Positions 1-5,383 are shown, numbered from the stretch's first letter. The stretch: DNA of 8,717 nt from Bacillota bacterium (GCA_023424235.1 JAFAEB010000108.1:1-8717), one strand, 5' to 3'. Numbers and translations: made by a program. Notes: generated by a model not told the origin, from the letters alone.

Positions 1-19
1 ATGCAATGGTAAGTGTAGA

Positions 20-562
20 TTGGAGGAGAAAACAATAAGTAATTTCGAATATGTTTATCTTGAAACTCAAAACCTTTTAGTACGTAAATATACGGTTAAT
101 GATATAAATGAGTTATATGAGATTATGTCTAATCCCCAAGTTCATCTATATACAAAAGACAAAAACCATCCTTGGGATAGACTTAAGACAGAACGATACA
201 TTCAATTTTTTATGGATAAAGATTTTTTTACCCTAGATTGTTTTCATGGTGCGATAATTGAAAAAGCAAGTAACAAGATAATTGGTTTTGTTGGTCTAAA
301 TCCATATAAGGATAATGAACCTGAGATTGAATGGAAACTCGGTGTTACGTTTTGGGATAAAGGATATGCAACTGAAATCGGTAAAGCATTAATTGCTGAA
401 GCATTTAGGACAACAACCATAATCGGTATTTATGGAATGGCTGAACCAGAAAATATAGCGTCGAGAAAAGTGCTTCAAAAAATAGGCATGAAATATTTGG
501 GTATCAATGAATTTAGAGACCATAAGGATGCATTTTATTATATTGGAAGATTATTAATATGA
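20..562 (+). CDS. GNAT N-acetyltransferase, RimJ/RimL type (start uncertain)
   Basis: This is an acetyl-CoA-dependent N-acetyltransferase of the RimJ/RimL branch, whose members acetylate protein N-termini, small amines or antibiotics; the substrate cannot be told. The N-terminal strand carries the family signature L-E-T-x-x-L-x-x-R near residues 14-22. Acetyl-CoA-binding motif A is FWDKGYATEIG at about 111-121, and motif B is ENIASRKVLQKIGMKYLG at about 144-161. At 180 aa the length is normal for the family. The start is unclear. TTG at 20 is the first in-frame start-like codon, but a strong GGAGGAG lies inside it (22-28) and points to ATA at 35. The frame is also open to the left edge, so the true start could lie outside the window. 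The next in-frame ATG falls too deep in the domain. It is followed by a 389-bp gap before the next gene. The family call is firm; start and substrate are not. Confidence 0.92.
   Translation: MEEKTISNFEYVYLETQNLLVRKYTVNDINELYEIMSNPQVHLYTKDKNHPWDRLKTERYIQFFMDKDFFTLDCFHGAIIEKASNKIIGFVGLNPYKDNEPEIEWKLGVTFWDKGYATEIGKALIAEAFRTTTIIGIYGMAEPENIASRKVLQKIGMKYLGINEFRDHKDAFYYIGRLLI
22..28 (+). promoter_or_regulatory. Shine-Dalgarno GGAGGAG without a normal start codon behind it
   Basis: A near-perfect ribosome binding site is followed after six bases by ATA (35-37), which is in frame with the acetyltransferase. A normal gene would have ATG here. Either ATG has mutated to ATA, or ATA or the upstream TTG is used weakly. 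A short frame from ATG at 6 ends at TAA 36-38, overlapping this site, and another frame stops at 10-12; either could be the tail of a gene lying to the left. Confidence 0.55.
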
Positions 563-571
563 AAACATATT
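556..571 (+). terminator. Small AT-rich hairpin overlapping the acetyltransferase stop
   Basis: AATATG-AAAA-CATATT forms a six-pair stem with a four-base loop directly over the stop codon and is followed by TTC. It sits where an intrinsic terminator would, but the stem is weak and the T run is short, so it may be chance in AT-rich DNA. Confidence 0.25.
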
Positions 572-951
572 TTCTATCGTATAATTGTCCCAAATATATC
601 CCTAATAATTTTTCTAATGAGATTTACTTAACGATAATAATAAGTTAAGAAGCAATTTTTAGTCATGTTTTAATTAACCAAAGTGTCTTTACCGTATGTA
701 TGATAATGTTCTAAATAATAAATAGATTTATTTAACACTTTTATACTTTTTCTCATATTTCCCCGTTTATTTAATAAGTTATATAACTATATTATTACAA
801 AATTACAGTCAATAAATGTTAAATCGTGGTGTAATTCTTATATGCTGTCACAATTTCTGGTGATAGAGAACAAAAGATTCTCAATTACACAATGACAAAC
901 AACATTTACCGACTTAACTATAAATTATTTATATTCATAAGGAGGACAAAC
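563..951. other. 389-bp intergenic gap between two GNAT genes
   Basis: No full-length gene is visible. The gap holds a 28-codon frame on the minus strand (670-756) and a perfect 12-bp palindrome AGTTATATAACT at 777-788. The last 60 bp lead into the next gene. An ATG at 892 is in frame with that gene but has no ribosome binding site, whereas AAGGAGG at 939-945 serves ATG 952. ATGACA at 892-897 and TAACTA at 915-920, 17 bp apart, could be a poor sigma-A-type promoter. Confidence 0.5.
670..756 (-). CDS. Small 28-aa ORF or gene remnant, unrecognised
   Basis: Reading leftwards, ATG (754-756) follows a G-rich CGGGGAAAT stretch that could act as a poor ribosome binding site. It is followed by 27 further sense codons and a TAA. 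The peptide starts MRKSIKVLNKS and contains YYLEHYHTYGKD; it is basic and Tyr-rich, with no signal peptide or membrane segment. It is the only candidate here, apart from the RCC1 debris, that points against the neighbouring genes. It could be a real small protein, the 5' stub of a lost gene, or chance. I do not recognise it. Confidence 0.22.
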   Translation of the reverse strand: MRKSIKVLNKSIYYLEHYHTYGKDTLVN

Positions 952-1542
952 ATGAAAATTACTATCAAACCACTCACACCCGGGCTTTCTGTTGATTACT
1001 TTGACTTCTTCGAAAATCGGGCGTTCACAGATAATTCCCCGTATCGGTGTTACTGTCAGTTCTACCAAATGTCCAAGGAGCAGCAAAAAGCGGAGTTTGA
1101 CAAAGTAGACGGAGCTGACATAGGTCGCGTGTCACGGAAAGTTGCCGAACAACAGATTGATTCGGGCGTGCTGCGGGGATACCTGGCTTTTGACGACGGT
1201 GTTGCTATTGGCTGGTGCAACGCGAACGATAAAGCGAACTTCCCCATCGAGTCTTGTACCGGTGAGCGTTTTTACGCACCAGCTGAAAAGCTAGAAAAGG
1301 CCGTAGTGTGTTTTGAGATTGCTCCCGAATATCGCGGGAAAGGAATTGCCACTGCGCTTTTACAGCGCGTGGTTGACGATGCGAGAGCAGAAGGCTATAT
1401 CGCTGTCGAGGGTTTTCCCGTTGTGCGCGACGAGCGATTTGAATGGGATTGCACAGGCCCCCTCCGGCTGTATGAGAAGGCTGGATTTGTCAAAGTAACT
1501 GTTCAAGAGAAGAAGGTTGTTATGAGGAAAGAGTTGAAATAA
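952..1542 (+). CDS. GNAT N-acetyltransferase with high G+C, probably a recent arrival
   Basis: This 196-aa GNAT-fold acetyltransferase transfers acetyl from acetyl-CoA to an unknown amine. Motif A is very clear, EIAPEYRGKGIATALLQRV at about 122-140, with the R-G-K-G-I-A pyrophosphate-binding loop. The C-terminal TGPLRLYEKAGF (about 158-169) is the usual motif B helix and strand. The N-terminal half has CYCQFYQM (33-40) and GYLAFDDGVAIGWCNAND (76-93), features of a GNAT subgroup common in clostridia. The start at ATG 952 is set by AAGGAGG six bases upstream; an in-frame ATG at 892 has no such site. Base use differs from the neighbours. Rows at 1141 and 1321 count about 55-57% G+C and the row at 961 about 43%, against about 30% in a sampled row of the next gene. 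This suggests transfer from a G+C-richer donor. Confidence 0.95.
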   Translation: MKITIKPLTPGLSVDYFDFFENRAFTDNSPYRCYCQFYQMSKEQQKAEFDKVDGADIGRVSRKVAEQQIDSGVLRGYLAFDDGVAIGWCNANDKANFPIESCTGERFYAPAEKLEKAVVCFEIAPEYRGKGIATALLQRVVDDARAEGYIAVEGFPVVRDERFEWDCTGPLRLYEKAGFVKVTVQEKKVVMRKELK

Positions 1543-1563
1543 CAACGAATAGTATAAGCATAA

Positions 1564-1713
1564 CATGAAGATGACAGATTACAATTTGTAGAGCAAAGTT
1601 AATTCTCCATCTTTATAAAGCGAACTAAAATTACATATTCTCTAAAGGATAACAATTATGTTACAGATAGAAAAGTTATACAATTACTTGTAACTAGGAA
1701 CAATGTTGTATAA
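1564..1713 (+). pseudogene. Possible coding remnant with one in-frame stop
   Basis: One frame reads HEDDRLQFVEQS, a stop at 1600-1602, then 36 more open codons that include KRTKITYSLKDNNYVTDRKV before TAA at 1711-1713. There is no start or ribosome binding site. The composition looks protein-like, but in AT-rich DNA this could be chance. I recognise no family. Confidence 0.2.
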
Positions 1714-1715
1714 CT
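1674..1715. repeat. Perfect 10-bp inverted repeat with nested palindrome
   Basis: AGTTATACAA (1674-1683) and TTGTATAACT (1706-1715) are exact inverted copies 22 bp apart. The spacer itself contains TTACTTGTAA (1684-1693), a 4-bp stem. The element lies midway between two genes, 87 bp before the phosphotransferase, with no T run after it, so it is not an obvious terminator. It could be an operator or a recombination footprint, or chance. Confidence 0.4.
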
Positions 1716-1801
1716 AATGTATGATTTTAATATTAATTAGCTTTATTGGAATAAGTGAACTATATCAAGAAAAATAAGAATTTGTGAGGAAATAAATAAG
1801 T

Positions 1802-2692
1802 ATGATTACAGAATTGAATTTCATTCCACATATTAAAGAATATTCAATAATAGCAAAAATACAGGAAGGAAGTTCCGGAGACGATAAATATAAGCTAAAG
1901 AAAGGCGATACATTTTATCTTCTTAGAGTTGGAGACAGGGCAAAAGAAGCTATCAAATATAAAGAATTTCAACATCTTAGATTATTTGAGAATACAGATG
2001 TCAATACGCACTGCCCTATTGATTTTGGATTGGTTGGGGATAAATATTATTCAATAGTAACATGGGTTGATGGTACATCGATAATGGATATTATTAAACA
2101 GGATGTTACAAAAGACTATTATGAGCTTGGTAAAAAAGCTGGAGTTGAATTAAAGAAAATTCATCAAATTTTATGTACTGATGATAAAACAGACTGGTAT
2201 TCTGTTATGAAAGAAAAAGAAGAGCATATACTTAATGTTTATCATGCCATGAATATTAAATTAGATAATGGATATGCAGAGGAGTATGTACTAAATAATC
2301 TTGAATTGGTAAAGGGTAGACAAAACGTACTACTACATGGTGATTTTCATTGGGTGAATTGTTTGTTAAATACTGATGGACAAATTGGAGTAATTGATTT
2401 TTCTGGAGGTAACATAGGTGATCCGTGGTATGAGTTCGGAGCTATGATGTGGGTATTGGAATTTAGTGAGAGTTTTGCAAATGGACAATTAGATGGATAT
2501 TTTGATAACATTCCTATAGAGTTTTGGAAAGTGTTTAAACTATATACTGCTTTATATGCTTATGAGCATCTTTCTTATGATAGTGGAGCGGATACCGAAA
2601 GCAGAATATATAATGCAACCAGAATGTTACGATTATATGGTAATGATTTTAAAGAGGATATTCCACTTTTTAGGAAGAATTATTATAAATAG
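1802..2692 (+). CDS. APH-family phosphotransferase (aminoglycoside/choline kinase-like)
   Basis: This 296-aa ATP- or GTP-dependent small-molecule kinase belongs to the APH (aminoglycoside phosphotransferase) fold. The N-lobe has a G-rich loop, EGSSGDDKYKL (22-32), and strand FYLLRVGD (38-45), where Arg occupies the usual lysine strand, as is common in diverged APH members. The C-lobe has Brenner's motif HGDFHWVN (179-186), with catalytic Asp181 and Asn186. The metal-binding segment IGVIDFSGGNIGDPWYE (195-211) carries Asp199. Length is complete for the family. ATG 1802 is preceded by GAGGA at 1786-1790, a longish 11-base spacing. It is monocistronic by layout: 259 bp before it, 356 bp after. 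Members confer aminoglycoside or macrolide resistance or act on sugars, choline or other alcohols; which applies is not visible. A second, clearly different APH gene lies at 8054. Confidence 0.94.
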   Translation: MITELNFIPHIKEYSIIAKIQEGSSGDDKYKLKKGDTFYLLRVGDRAKEAIKYKEFQHLRLFENTDVNTHCPIDFGLVGDKYYSIVTWVDGTSIMDIIKQDVTKDYYELGKKAGVELKKIHQILCTDDKTDWYSVMKEKEEHILNVYHAMNIKLDNGYAEEYVLNNLELVKGRQNVLLHGDFHWVNCLLNTDGQIGVIDFSGGNIGDPWYEFGAMMWVLEFSESFANGQLDGYFDNIPIEFWKVFKLYTALYAYEHLSYDSGADTESRIYNATRMLRLYGNDFKEDIPLFRKNYYK

Positions 2693-2730
2693 GATAGTTC
2701 AGGTGGTTTATTAAAAAATACATAATTGTA

Positions 2731-2774
2731 ATAACATCCATTTAGTGGTATATTTATATACATATATTGTTAAT
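2731..2774 (+). repeat. Dispersed intergenic repeat, copy 1
   Basis: This 44-bp stretch matches 7827-7871 at 39 of 45 aligned positions with one single-base gap. The shared core includes ATCCATTTAGTG and TATACATATATT. It starts 38 bp after the phosphotransferase stop. The similarity may continue weakly for another 20 bp or so. Orientation is the same in all copies. It has no coding sense and no clear hairpin plus T run, so a terminator is not favoured. Its nature is unknown. Confidence 0.7.
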
Positions 2775-2824
2775 ATAGTGGTGATCGTTTGAATTAGGGT
2801 TGTTATATAACTCGAGCATTCTAA

Positions 2825-2968
2825 TTTAAAACATATATTGATAAAGATAATGTACCCTCAATAAATCCACATGTAAAATTTGGATTTCTTAATCAGGAGA
2901 GAGAAGAATTTGATGGTTTTAATCAATATGATAATGAAGTACTGAATAAACTCAAACATTATGCGTAA
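2825..2968 (+). pseudogene. C-terminal fragment of an unrecognised protein
   Basis: A frame of 47 sense codons plus stop opens straight after an in-frame TAA (2822-2824), has no ATG, GTG or TTG start, and ends with TAA at 2966-2968. Its composition is convincingly protein-like, for example PHVKFGFLNQEREEFDGFNQ followed by a charged helix ending LKHYA. This looks like the tail of a cytoplasmic protein whose 5' part is gone, with the repeat at 2731-2774 just upstream. I do not recognise the family. Confidence 0.4.
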
Positions 2969-3048
2969 TCATCCCAGGTTGTGATCTTCTGATTATAAAA
3001 TCCTGTGATAAGAAAATTTATATTAAAGGAACGAAAAGGAGATACATT

Positions 3049-3606
3049 ATGTACAAATTAAATCACCCAGTAGAAAAGCATATTCAAACTATAACATACA
3101 AAGGAATCGAATTCGAAGTTGTTGAACGCCCTGATGTTATATGGGTCGGCTGTGTTGATTACGCCAATAACAATACTGATGAATCAGATATCAGTATGAC
3201 TCTTAAACGCTTTCAAGGACTAATTGAGTCTGCTCCTATAAGGGACAAAATGAACCCAGACTGGAGCGCTGCACTTTCTATAAACTATAATTACGACAAA
3301 ATGCCATGCGGCATTATGTTCGCAAATGAGTCCTTTTCAGATAGCCAAGATGAACGTTACGATTTATTTACACAACCCAGTGGTTTATGGTTACATGTAA
3401 GTGTAAGCAAAGAATCTGATATGGCTCTTTTAGGTAGACAAAATTATGGAACGTTTGAATATTTTGGCCTCTTACGAAGCGCCGCAGAAGAAAATGGTTA
3501 CATTCAAAATTCTGAAGTCCATTTGGAAATAGAGTATCATTGTCATGCAGAATATAACTATTCTACCCACACGAATTATGCATATATACCGATATGCACA
3601 GTATAA
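3049..3606 (+). CDS. GyrI-like effector-binding domain protein (stand-alone)
   Basis: This 185-aa protein is made only of a GyrI-like (SOUL/BacT fold) small-molecule-binding domain. The domain usually sits behind an AraC- or MerR-type DNA-binding domain in multidrug regulators, and alone in proteins that bind drugs or hydrolyse them. Signature stretches are FEVVERPDVIWVG (22-34), MNPDWSAALSINY (68-80), the ERYDLFTQPSGLWLHVSV segment (102-119) and the C-terminal EIEYHCHAEY (160-169), with the conserved Glu of the fold. There is no DNA-binding domain in this frame or upstream. The start at ATG 3049 follows AAAAGGAGA with good spacing. G+C is nearer 40% than in most neighbours. A drug-binding or sequestering role would suit this gene set, but that is inference. 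Confidence 0.88.
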   Translation: MYKLNHPVEKHIQTITYKGIEFEVVERPDVIWVGCVDYANNNTDESDISMTLKRFQGLIESAPIRDKMNPDWSAALSINYNYDKMPCGIMFANESFSDSQDERYDLFTQPSGLWLHVSVSKESDMALLGRQNYGTFEYFGLLRSAAEENGYIQNSEVHLEIEYHCHAEYNYSTHTNYAYIPICTV

Positions 3607-3624
3607 GCATAATCAGGAGTAAAT

Positions 3625-3756
3625 ATTAAAAAGGTAAATAGTTTAGAGCATTATAATGAATTTTTAAATAGTGGATTTAAATGTTTCATAAGATAAGACA
3701 ATAGCAACTTAGAGGATAGATATAAGCAGATTATTAAACATTTTAAATTAATATAG
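3625..3756 (+). pseudogene. Decayed gene start with SD, ATT codon and in-frame stop
   Basis: AGGAG (3615-3619) stands five bases before ATT at 3625, exactly where an ATG belongs. The frame reads as KKVNSLEHYNEFLNSGFKCF, meets TAA at 3694-3696, then stays open with protein-like sequence (NLEDRYKQIIKHFKL) to TAG at 3754-3756. The intact SD, lost start and internal stop fit a gene in decay, possibly only the 5' part of a longer one. The family is not recognised. It begins 19 bp after the GyrI-like stop, so it could once have been translated with it. Confidence 0.4.
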
Positions 3757-3975
3757 AAAGCATAGAATATTGGCTTGTATTGTAAAAGTCACCTCTTTCA
3801 ATGTTAGATTAGTTGCAAACAGCTCTTTCTCTTTGTTTTCCCCAACCATGCAATACATCATTCTTATCAAGGTTGCGACATGATAACAACCGATACCCAA
3901 TTCCACAATGGTTGGTAAATCCTTGGGTACATCACATTGACCATTAGAGTTTGAACCCCACATATAAACTTTTTA
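3748..3975 (-). pseudogene. RCC1-repeat protein fragment
   Basis: Reading leftwards, the frame opens after a stop at 3973-3975 and gives KVYMWGSNSNGQCDVP, then DLPTIVELGIGCYHVATL. This is a textbook RCC1 beta-propeller blade: W-G-x-N-x-x-G-Q, then V-P, then G-x-x-H-x-x-x-L. Next comes YCMVGENKEKELF, which resembles the start of the following blade (YCWGENKEGQ-like) but is corrupted, and the rest has no repeat character before the stop. Full RCC1 proteins have about seven blades, so this is a scrap of roughly one and a half. A 71-aa ATG frame exists inside (3748-3963), but it has no ribosome binding site and a single blade cannot fold as a propeller. It is the only recognisable sequence on the minus strand. 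Confidence 0.65.
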
Positions 3976-4064
3976 AATTGCTTTTTTGGAAAAACAAACA
4001 AATAATAATTTATTTAAGTAACTAGGTAAACTGAAAAATATTAGAAAATGGAAGGATCGGGAAA

Positions 4065-4496
4065 ATGAAAAAGCAGAAGATTGAAATTATCCCCTACTTA
4101 TCCTTTAAGGGGAACTGTGAGGAGGCACTTAATACTTATATTGAGGCATTTGGTGGTGAGATTTATTATATGTCTCGTTGGTCAGAGAATACGTCTGATA
4201 TGACGTCTGATCAAATCGGAAAAGTAATGCATGTGGAGTTTTTACTTGGAAATACGCGTATGGCAGCATCTGATTCCTTTGAAGGTACAGAAATGAATGC
4301 AGATATTAAACTTATGATTCATATGAACTCAGAAGAGGAAGCGCTACATACCGTGGCTGTATTAGCAGAAGGAGGAACCATACTTTCACCATTACAACCA
4401 CATCCAGAACCGGATGATGCAGGTTGCGGTTCTATCGCAAAGGATCGTTATGGTTATACGTGGATTATTACGTGTCCAAATCCAGCTAAACAGTAA
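4065..4496 (+). CDS. VOC-family protein, PhnB-type
   Basis: This 143-aa vicinal-oxygen-chelate fold protein is of the PhnB / 3-demethylubiquinone-methyltransferase-like group. The group is related to glyoxalases, dioxygenases and bleomycin- or fosfomycin-resistance proteins, though most PhnB-type members have no proven activity. The N-terminal signature YLSFKGNCEEALNTYIEAFG (11-30) is very typical. The second half of the first module is MHVEFLLGNTRMAASD (55-70), and the C-terminal module ends CGSIAKDRYGYTWIITCP (121-138). Length is complete. The start ATG 4065 has GAAGGA eight bases upstream. It stands alone, with 458 bp before and 275 bp after. A role in binding or detoxifying a small molecule would fit the neighbours, but the ligand is unknown. 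Confidence 0.9.
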   Translation: MKKQKIEIIPYLSFKGNCEEALNTYIEAFGGEIYYMSRWSENTSDMTSDQIGKVMHVEFLLGNTRMAASDSFEGTEMNADIKLMIHMNSEEEALHTVAVLAEGGTILSPLQPHPEPDDAGCGSIAKDRYGYTWIITCPNPAKQ

Positions 4497-4507
4497 GAGA
4501 AAGATAT

Positions 4508-4552
4508 AGTGATTTTGTCACTAGTGATTTTGTCGCTAGTGATAAAGTGGCT
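4508..4552 (+). repeat. Three 15-bp tandem repeats with palindromic junctions
   Basis: AGTGATTTTGTCACT (4508-4522), AGTGATTTTGTCGCT (4523-4537) and AGTGATAAAGTGGCT (4538-4552) follow one another without gaps. The first two differ by one base and the third by five from the first. Unit 1 is itself a small hairpin (AGTGA/TCACT), and the first junction is the perfect palindrome TCACTAGTGA (4518-4527). It begins 12 bp after the VOC stop. Because 15 is divisible by three, it also encodes VILSL-VILSL-VIKWL in one frame (GTG 4509 to TAA 4590-4592, 27 codons). I read that as a by-product, not a gene. Confidence 0.65.
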
Positions 4553-4641
4553 ACCGGAATGTATCAGTAAATCGATTCTACTTAGAAGATAAAGCAATTG
4601 GTGAATTATATCCTTTGGTTAATATAGATATTGAACGATGA
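4546..4641 (+). pseudogene. C-terminal coding remnant after the VOC gene
   Basis: After a stop at 4543-4545, a 31-codon frame reads GYRNVSVNRFYLEDKAIGEL and then YPLVNIDIER before TGA (4639-4641). It has no start codon and no ribosome binding site. The residue mix is that of a folded protein's end. The family is not recognised. The remnant abuts the tandem repeat, so the repeat may mark the break point. Confidence 0.33.
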
Positions 4642-4771
4642 ATATTCTTTTACTATCAAGTTAGTAAAATGAATTATTATTTATAAATGGTTGTTATACT
4701 AATACTTATGTCGCAATCTTTTCAAATGTGCCACAATGGTTATATATTTCGAAGAAAAAGGAGTGTTGTAA

Positions 4772-5335
4772 ATGTATATAGGGTTAGCATTATTGACAAA
4801 CGCAGAAGTACATAATTTTGCGAGAAAAATAGTTTTTGACTTAAATCAAGAGTATGGTACTGGAATTGAGAATGCTCTTTTACCCCAACATATTTCTCTT
4901 AAACAATCCTTTCCCTATGAAGGCAAAATTGAGGATATTGAAAAATATTTAAAAACATTTTGCTCAAATCTGAAACCTTTGAAAATAGTATTAGAAAAGG
5001 TAGAGATTAATTTAATTGGCGAAGAAACTATACTAGGGTGGATTAAGGTAAGAGATTGTAGTGAGTTGAAAGATGTGCATACAAAGCTTTGTAAGGAACT
5101 TAAGTCAGAATTTAACATTGAACCATTAGGCTTTGATGGTACAATGTGGAAATTTCACTCTACTTTAACAGTTTCAAAGGTTAAAAAGAATACCATACAT
5201 CAATTGCATTCGGAATATCATAATAGAGATGTAAATATAGAATATGAAGCAAGAGAAATTGTAATGTTCTGTAACTTAGGTGATCCAACAAAAACTTCTG
5301 ATTATTTTTCTCTGAAAATATTTGATTTAAGCTGA
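4772..5335 (+). CDS. 2'-5' RNA ligase / LigT-like 2H phosphoesterase
   Basis: This 187-aa member of the 2H phosphoesterase superfamily (LigT, 2'-5' RNA ligase-like) resembles enzymes that hydrolyse or form 2'-5' or cyclic phosphodiester bonds in RNA ends or nucleotides. Both catalytic motifs are intact: H-I-S-L at 40-43 within LPQHISLKQSF, and H-S-T-L at 129-132 within WKFHSTLTVS. They are separated by the usual distance for two pseudo-symmetric lobes. The length of about 180 aa is normal. ATG 4772 is preceded by AAAAGGAG about eight bases upstream. It begins a closer-packed group, with the methyltransferase starting 86 bp later. Stand-alone bacterial members are poorly understood; RNA repair and nucleotide-signal degradation are both possible. 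The physiological substrate is not visible. Confidence 0.88.
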   Translation: MYIGLALLTNAEVHNFARKIVFDLNQEYGTGIENALLPQHISLKQSFPYEGKIEDIEKYLKTFCSNLKPLKIVLEKVEINLIGEETILGWIKVRDCSELKDVHTKLCKELKSEFNIEPLGFDGTMWKFHSTLTVSKVKKNTIHQLHSEYHNRDVNIEYEAREIVMFCNLGDPTKTSDYFSLKIFDLS

Positions 5336-5351
5336 TAAAATTAAACTTCTT

Positions 5352-5371
5352 TTTAGTGAAATACTTCGTAT
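5352..5371 (+). repeat. Short match to the dispersed repeat (degenerate copy)
   Basis: These 20 bp match 7837-7856 at 17 positions without gaps (TTTAGTGA then ATA, TT, GTAT). They lie in the gap between the LigT-like gene and the methyltransferase, in the same orientation as the other copies. The remainder of the repeat is not clearly present, so homology is only suggested. Confidence 0.3.
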
Positions 5372-5377
5372 TAGTAT

Positions 5378-5383
5378 TATAAT
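5378..5383 (+). promoter_or_regulatory. Possible sigma-A -10 box of the methyltransferase
   Basis: TATAAT is a perfect -10 hexamer, 39 bp before the methyltransferase ATG. The best -35 candidates (TTAGTG or TAGTGA near 5353-5359) are poor, with 18-19 bp spacing. Read-through from the LigT-like gene is an alternative. Confidence 0.3.

Larger units (their letters stand above)
2693..3048. other. 356-bp gap with repeat copy and gene debris
   Basis: No complete gene is visible. The gap contains the best-preserved dispersed repeat (2731-2774), a 10-bp palindrome GTTATATAAC (2802-2811), a C-terminal coding remnant (2825-2968), and ATCCCAGG (2971-2978), which pairs with CCTGTGAT (3002-3009) at seven of eight positions. 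The last 20 bp hold the ribosome binding site AAAAGGAGA of the next gene. Confidence 0.5.
3607..4064. other. 458-bp gap with two unrelated gene remnants
   Basis: No intact gene is seen. A + strand remnant with an in-frame stop (3625-3756) meets, tail to tail with a 9-bp overlap, an antisense RCC1-repeat remnant (3748-3975). The final 90 bp are AT-rich and lead to GAAGGA (4051-4056), the ribosome binding site of the VOC gene. Two broken genes in opposite directions within one gap indicate past insertion and decay. Confidence 0.55.

Noticed and set aside
1062..1566. Overlapping frames inside the second GNAT on both strands.
   Set aside because: They are shadows of the real gene's coding sequence, with no ribosome binding site of their own.
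1551..3612. The 13-mer AGTATAAGCATAA occurs just after the second GNAT (1551-1563) and overlaps the GyrI-like stop (3600-3612); AGCATAA recurs after the methyltransferase stop.
   Set aside because: In AT-rich DNA of this length a few identical 13-mer pairs are expected by chance, and flanking bases do not align. The position after stops is suggestive only.
4509..4592. GTG-started frame encoding repeated VILSL units.
   Set aside because: The hydrophobic repeat follows from the 15-bp DNA repeat being a multiple of three. There is no proper ribosome binding site, and the 27-residue product has no support.
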